Assembly (NCBI GenBank): GCA_964584165.1
Contig: CAZOYW010000071.1
Coordinates: forward strand, 1-9,608
Length of the DNA: 9,608 nucleotides
Source of the DNA: CAZKCI01 sp964584165
GTDB taxonomy: Bacteria > Auribacterota > Erginobacteria > Erginobacterales > CAZKCI01
Direction: 5' to 3'
Part shown: one piece after another, positions 6,193-9,608 of the stretch
Layout: each line of letters opens with the position of its first letter
How positions within the stretch are numbered: position 1 is the first letter of the stretch
The notes under the pieces: generated by a model
Database searches by the model: none
What the model saw: the letters and a program-made list of their open reading frames with translations, nothing else
Told to the model about the DNA's origin: nothing
Made by a program: the position numbers and the translations under genes

Positions 6193-6492
6193 ATGAGAGT
6201 AATCCCCCGAAAACCGAGGCAACTGGAAACCTTTTGGAAACACCATCCCTCCGCAGAACAACCCCTCAGAGCCTGGATGCACGAGGCGGGAAAAGCTCGT
6301 TGGCAGACGCCGGCTCAAGTTAAAGTAGAATATCCTTCTGCTGAGATTCTCTGTCACCATAGGGTCATCTTCAAAATCCGAGGGAACCACTATCGTCTGA
6401 TCGTCGTCATGAATTATAGCCTTCAGATTGCCTATATCCGATTCGTCGGGACCCACAAAGAATATGACCGGATTGATGCGGAGACTATTTAA
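6193..6492 (+). CDS. higB: HigB-type toxin (RelE/ParE-fold mRNA interferase)
   Basis: HigB toxins are small RelE-like RNases that cut mRNA, usually on the ribosome. The 99-aa protein has the expected family length and the usual landmarks: the N-terminal MRVIPRK, a helical region FWKHHPSAEQPLRAW (about 14-28), the VKVEYPSAEIL segment, the strands RVIFKIRGNHYRLIVVMNY (about 57-75), and the C-terminal YIRFVGTHKEYDRIDAETI. This ending is very characteristic of HigB proteins encoded just before a HigA antitoxin. Toxin precedes antitoxin, as in higBA loci, and the stop overlaps the higA start by one base (TAATG). Base composition is noticeably more AT-rich than in rnd or hsdS, consistent with separate acquisition. 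No key region appears missing. Confidence 0.9.
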   Translation: MRVIPRKPRQLETFWKHHPSAEQPLRAWMHEAGKARWQTPAQVKVEYPSAEILCHHRVIFKIRGNHYRLIVVMNYSLQIAYIRFVGTHKEYDRIDAETI

Positions 6493-7697
6493 TGAAACCC
6501 AAAGTAATCAAAACCGACCGGGAATACGAGGCCGCTCTTAAGCGGATCGGGGATCTCATGGGTGCCCAACCAGGGACTCCTGCGGGGGAAGAGTTGGACC
6601 TCTGGGCCACACTGGCAGAACAGTATGGTAATTCTAAATTCCCGATTGAACCACCCAGCCCCATAGAGGCTATCCGCTTCCGAATGGACCAGGCCGGACT
6701 TCGCCCCAAGGATTTGGTCCCCTACATCGGCACACGCGGAAAAGTTTCGGAGGTGCTGAGCGGTAAGCGTCCTTTGAGCCTCGCGATGATTAGGAGCTTG
6801 AATCAAGGCCTGGGGATACCGGCGGAATCTCTCTTGTCGGATACCGGACAGTATTTACCGGAAAATTCCGACCGCCTTGATTGGGCTCGTTTCCCGATAA
6901 AAGAAATGGCGCGCTTCGGCTGGATTTCTCGTGGTTCAAATTCATTAATCAAGACAAGAGAATCGGCGAAAGAAGCGATATTTTCAATGATTTCTAGCCT
7001 GGGAGGCATGGAACTGGAACCGGCTTTCCTGCGCCAGCATATACGCTCCGGTTCCAGCGCAAACCACTATGCTCTCCTAGCGTGGCGTCTCCGGATATTA
7101 TCTCAGGCCACTTTACAAAGCATACTTCCCTACAAACCGGGTTCGATCTCCGCTGCATTTACCAGCGAGCTAGCACATATAAGCGCCCTGGAGAATGGGG
7201 CCCAGCTAGCTCGGAAATACCTGAAGGAACATGGTATATACCTGATCATCGAACGCCATCTGCCCGGCACCCATCTCGACGGGGCGGCCATGAAAGCAGC
7301 AGATGGCAAGCCCTTAATCGCTCTCACTCTTCGCTATGATCGGCTCGATAATTTCTGGTTTACCCTGTTCCATGAACTAGCGCATGTCGCTCTTCATTTG
7401 AACACCAGTAAGAATTCGGTTTTTTTGGACGATCTGGAATATAGAAATGTCGATACTCCTGAAAAAGAGGCCGATAGATGGGCCGAAAATGCGCTTATCC
7501 CTCCGGATTCCTGGCGGAAATTGAGGCGCACGCGCTCTTTATCGCCATTCAAGATACGCAAATTCGCGAACGAGCTGATGATAAGTCCAGCAATAGCCGT
7601 CGGGAGATTGCGCAGGGAGCGCAATAATTACCGTCTGTTGGCAAACATGGTCGGGAGCGGCGAAGTGCGCAAGCAGTTTGGAATGAATAAGTCCTAA
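6492..7697 (+). CDS. higA: HigA-like antitoxin fused to an ImmA/IrrE-type zinc metallopeptidase domain
   Basis: The 401-aa protein is far longer than classical HigA (about 90-140 aa). Residues 1-118 look like a HigA antitoxin. An N-terminal segment with DREYEAALKRIGDLM is followed by an XRE-type helix-turn-helix at about 56-116 (PIEAIRFRMDQAGLRPKDL, SEVLSGKRPLSLAMIRSLN). The C-terminal region carries an ImmA/IrrE-like peptidase core: FTLFHELAHVALH with HExxH at 294-298, and the downstream EKEADRWAENALIP (E324/E326), which supplies the usual third ligand. ImmA/IrrE proteases cut repressors in phage, mobile-element and stress responses. GGAG lies 8 nt before the ATG at 6492. The product should bind the palindrome at 6130-6160 and neutralise HigB. 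What the peptidase cleaves, including possibly the antitoxin itself, is unknown. hsdR follows after 47 bp on the same strand. Confidence 0.88.
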   Translation: MKPKVIKTDREYEAALKRIGDLMGAQPGTPAGEELDLWATLAEQYGNSKFPIEPPSPIEAIRFRMDQAGLRPKDLVPYIGTRGKVSEVLSGKRPLSLAMIRSLNQGLGIPAESLLSDTGQYLPENSDRLDWARFPIKEMARFGWISRGSNSLIKTRESAKEAIFSMISSLGGMELEPAFLRQHIRSGSSANHYALLAWRLRILSQATLQSILPYKPGSISAAFTSELAHISALENGAQLARKYLKEHGIYLIIERHLPGTHLDGAAMKAADGKPLIALTLRYDRLDNFWFTLFHELAHVALHLNTSKNSVFLDDLEYRNVDTPEKEADRWAENALIPPDSWRKLRRTRSLSPFKIRKFANELMISPAIAVGRLRRERNNYRLLANMVGSGEVRKQFGMNKS

Positions 7698-7744
7698 AAG
7701 ACCCTACGGGCAATCCTTTTCGATCTTGTGTCTGGAGACAGTTC

Positions 7745-9608
7745 ATGCCGGAGATCAGTGAACGATCCTTCGAGGAAGCCATTGAGGCCGGCTTGACCAG
7801 GAATGCCCCCGCCGCTCACGCCTCTGGCGCGCCCCCGCTACTTGAGCCTTCCGGAGTTTTCGGCGAGCTGAGACCGGGGGGCTGGAGGAAACTCTCCCCG
7901 GAAGCTTATGATCGAGCGCTCTGTCTCATCCCCGAGGACGCGGTAGGATTTATCCTCGCCACACAGACGAAGGAATGGGGGCGCCTCAAGCAGCATCATG
8001 GCGACGGCGTCAGGGAGCAGTTTATCAAGCGACTCGCCCGCGAAATTGAACGGCGGGGCTCGCTCGACGTCCTGCGCAACGGGATCAAGGACTCGGGCTG
8101 TAAGTTTCATCTCGCCTTCTTTCGCCCCTCGAGCGGCCTCAACGAAGAGACCCGCCGCCTCCATGCCGCCAACCTCTTCGCCGTGGTCCGCCAGCTCGCC
8201 TACAGCGAGAAGACCTCGCAGACCCTCGACCTCGTCCTGTTCCTGAACGGCATCCCGATCTTCACGGCGGAGCTCAAGAATCCCTTGACCGGCCAGACGG
8301 TCGAAGACGCCATCCGGCAATACCAACGCGACCGCGATCCCCGGGAGCCTCTCTTCGCTCATGGCCGCTGTCTCGCCCACTTCGCGGTGGACCCCGATAT
8401 GGTCTATGTCACCACCCGTCTCGCCGGCCCCCGGACACGCTTCCTGCCCTTCAACCAGGGCAAGTTTGGAGGCGCGGGGAACCCTCCCGTCCCTCCCACC
8501 CGCCAGGGCTATGCCACGGACTATCTCTGGGAGAATATCTGGGCGAGGGACTGCGTGCTCGAGCTTGTCCGCCGGTTCATCCATGAGGTGGAAGAGGAGG
8601 ACGACCGTGGCCGCAAGACCGGGACACGTTCTCTGATCTTCCCGCGTTTCCACCAGCTCGACGCCGTCCGCCAACTGGTCTCGCATGCCCGTTCAGAGGG
8701 GCCGGGACAACGATATCTGATCCAGCATTCTGCGGGAAGCGGCAAGAGTTTCACCATCGCCTGGCTCGCCCATCATTTAGCCACCCTTCACGACGATTCC
8801 GATCGGCGGGTATTCGATTCGATCGTGGTCGTCACCGACCGGCGCATTCTCGACCGCCAACTTCAGACCACCATGCGCCAGTTCGAGCAGACTCTGGGGG
8901 TGGTGGAGAACATCGACACCACCTCCCGCCAGCTCAAAGAAGCCCTGGAAGCGGGGAAAACGATCATCGTCACCACCTTGCAGAAATTTCCGGTGATCGC
9001 CAAGGAGATCGGCGAGCTTCCAGGAAAGCATTTTGCGGTAATTGTCGACGAAGCGCATTCCTCGCAGACGGGCGAGAGCAGCAAGAGCCTGAAATCAGTG
9101 CTCGCCGCCGGCAGCCTGGAGGAAGCCGAACGCGAGGAAGAGAGCGCCGAGACGCCCGAAGAAGAACTGGAGGACGCGGTCCTCTCCGAGATGGAGAAGC
9201 GGGGGCGGCTCCCCAACCTCTCCCTGTTCGCTTTTACTGCCACGCCCAAGCCCAAAACGCTGGAGCTCTTCGGGCGGCGGCGCACGGACGGGAAGTTCGA
9301 GCCCTTCCATCTCTACAGCATGCGCCAGGCGATCGAAGAGCGGTTCATCCTCGACGTTCTAGAGAACTACACCACCTATAAAGCCTATTGGCGCCTGCTG
9401 AAAACGATCCGAAACGATCCCCGCTACGACAAGAAGAAGGCCGAATATCTCCTCAAGTCGTTCGTGGAGCTCCACGCCCACGCGATCAACGAAAAGGTGC
9501 GGATCATGGTCGAGCACTTTGCCGCCAAGTCCCAAAACGAGATCGGCGGGAAAGCCAAGGCGATGATCGTGACCCGCTCCCGGTTGCACGCCGTCCGCTA
9601 CAAGCTGG
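7745..9608 (+). CDS. hsdR: Type I R-M restriction subunit HsdR, C-terminus cut by window edge
   Basis: HsdR is the ATP-driven translocase and endonuclease that joins M2S to cut unmethylated DNA. The frame runs open from ATG 7745 to the window end (621 codons). GGAG sits 7 nt upstream at 7734-7737. The nuclease domain shows D162 (SQTLDLVLF) and E176/K178 (TAELKNPLTGQT), the PD-(D/E)xK type. The helicase motor has Walker A SAGSGKS (329-335, K334), VVVTDRRILDRQL, DEAH (435-438) followed by SSQTGE, and motif III TATP (498-501). An acidic insert EEAEREEESAETPEEELED lies between motifs II and III. The family is usually about 1000 aa or more, so the second RecA domain and the C-terminus lie outside. 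All visible catalytic residues are intact. A decayed copy of its first 52 codons lies at 5975-6130. Confidence 0.95.
   Translation, partial: MPEISERSFEEAIEAGLTRNAPAAHASGAPPLLEPSGVFGELRPGGWRKLSPEAYDRALCLIPEDAVGFILATQTKEWGRLKQHHGDGVREQFIKRLAREIERRGSLDVLRNGIKDSGCKFHLAFFRPSSGLNEETRRLHAANLFAVVRQLAYSEKTSQTLDLVLFLNGIPIFTAELKNPLTGQTVEDAIRQYQRDRDPREPLFAHGRCLAHFAVDPDMVYVTTRLAGPRTRFLPFNQGKFGGAGNPPVPPTRQGYATDYLWENIWARDCVLELVRRFIHEVEEEDDRGRKTGTRSLIFPRFHQLDAVRQLVSHARSEGPGQRYLIQHSAGSGKSFTIAWLAHHLATLHDDSDRRVFDSIVVVTDRRILDRQLQTTMRQFEQTLGVVENIDTTSRQLKEALEAGKTIIVTTLQKFPVIAKEIGELPGKHFAVIVDEAHSSQTGESSKSLKSVLAAGSLEEAEREEESAETPEEELEDAVLSEMEKRGRLPNLSLFAFTATPKPKTLELFGRRRTDGKFEPFHLYSMRQAIEERFILDVLENYTTYKAYWRLLKTIRNDPRYDKKKAEYLLKSFVELHAHAINEKVRIMVEHFAAKSQNEIGGKAKAMIVTRSRLHAVRYKL

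Noticed and set aside
5861..6196. 111-codon GTG-start frame covering the REPIN and the hsdR remnant
   Set aside because: It is a chance fusion of repeat sequence, hsdR remnant and higBA operator; only the remnant part resembles a protein.
7838..8686. Minus-strand 282-codon open frame
   Set aside because: It is a shadow of hsdR, whose frame carries the nuclease motifs and continues on through the helicase motifs; the antisense product has no recognisable motif.
1..9608. CRISPR array, tRNA, rRNA, IS transposase or integrase
   Set aside because: No regularly spaced repeats, tRNA-like folds or motifs of these families were found on either strand by reading the sequence.

Overview
This window holds a type I restriction-modification (R-M) locus whose subunit genes are separated by two toxin-antitoxin (TA) modules, next to an ordinary chromosomal gene. 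The order is: rnd (minus strand, cut by the left edge), then on the plus strand hsdM, abiEi, abiEii, hsdS, a REPIN-like repeat, a truncated copy of the hsdR 5' end, higB, higA fused to a metallopeptidase domain, and hsdR (cut by the right edge). The organism is a bacterium with a G+C-rich genome and Shine-Dalgarno translation. The phylum cannot be told from this window. A run of exactly 100 N inside hsdM shows that this is a scaffolded draft assembly, possibly metagenomic.

Left flank (1-960): a ribonuclease D homologue with all DEDDy exonuclease residues and an HRDC domain. It reads leftwards, away from the defence locus, and is visibly richer in G+C than the genes to its right. The divergent intergenic stretch 961-1095 looks like the border of the acquired or variable region.

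R-M core: HsdM (N6-adenine methyltransferase, broken by the assembly gap), HsdS (two target-recognition domains, with a repeated linker) and HsdR (PD-(D/E)xK nuclease plus SF2 helicase motor) form one coherent type I system. Between hsdM and hsdS lies an AbiE-type TA pair. It has a consensus-like promoter (TTGACA, 17-nt spacer, CATATT) and two matching inverted-repeat operators exactly 63 bp apart. abiEi overlaps abiEii by ATGA, and abiEii overlaps hsdS by ATGA, so hsdS appears to be translated as the third gene of the abiE operon.

Between hsdS and hsdR lies a second TA pair. It comprises a HigB-type toxin and an unusually long (401 aa) HigA-like antitoxin with a C-terminal ImmA/IrrE-type HExxH metallopeptidase domain, preceded by a perfect 15-bp-arm palindrome and a TTGACA promoter. 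The module sits between a 156-bp decayed copy of the first 52 codons of hsdR and the intact hsdR. This suggests how it was inserted and that recombination could remove it.

Working model (inference): modification starts from the hsdM promoter, hsdS expression is tied to AbiEi autoregulation, and hsdR expression is tied to HigA autoregulation. Each TA module would then both stabilise the locus and set the expression of the next R-M subunit. No tRNA, rRNA, CRISPR array, IS transposase or phage gene was seen.
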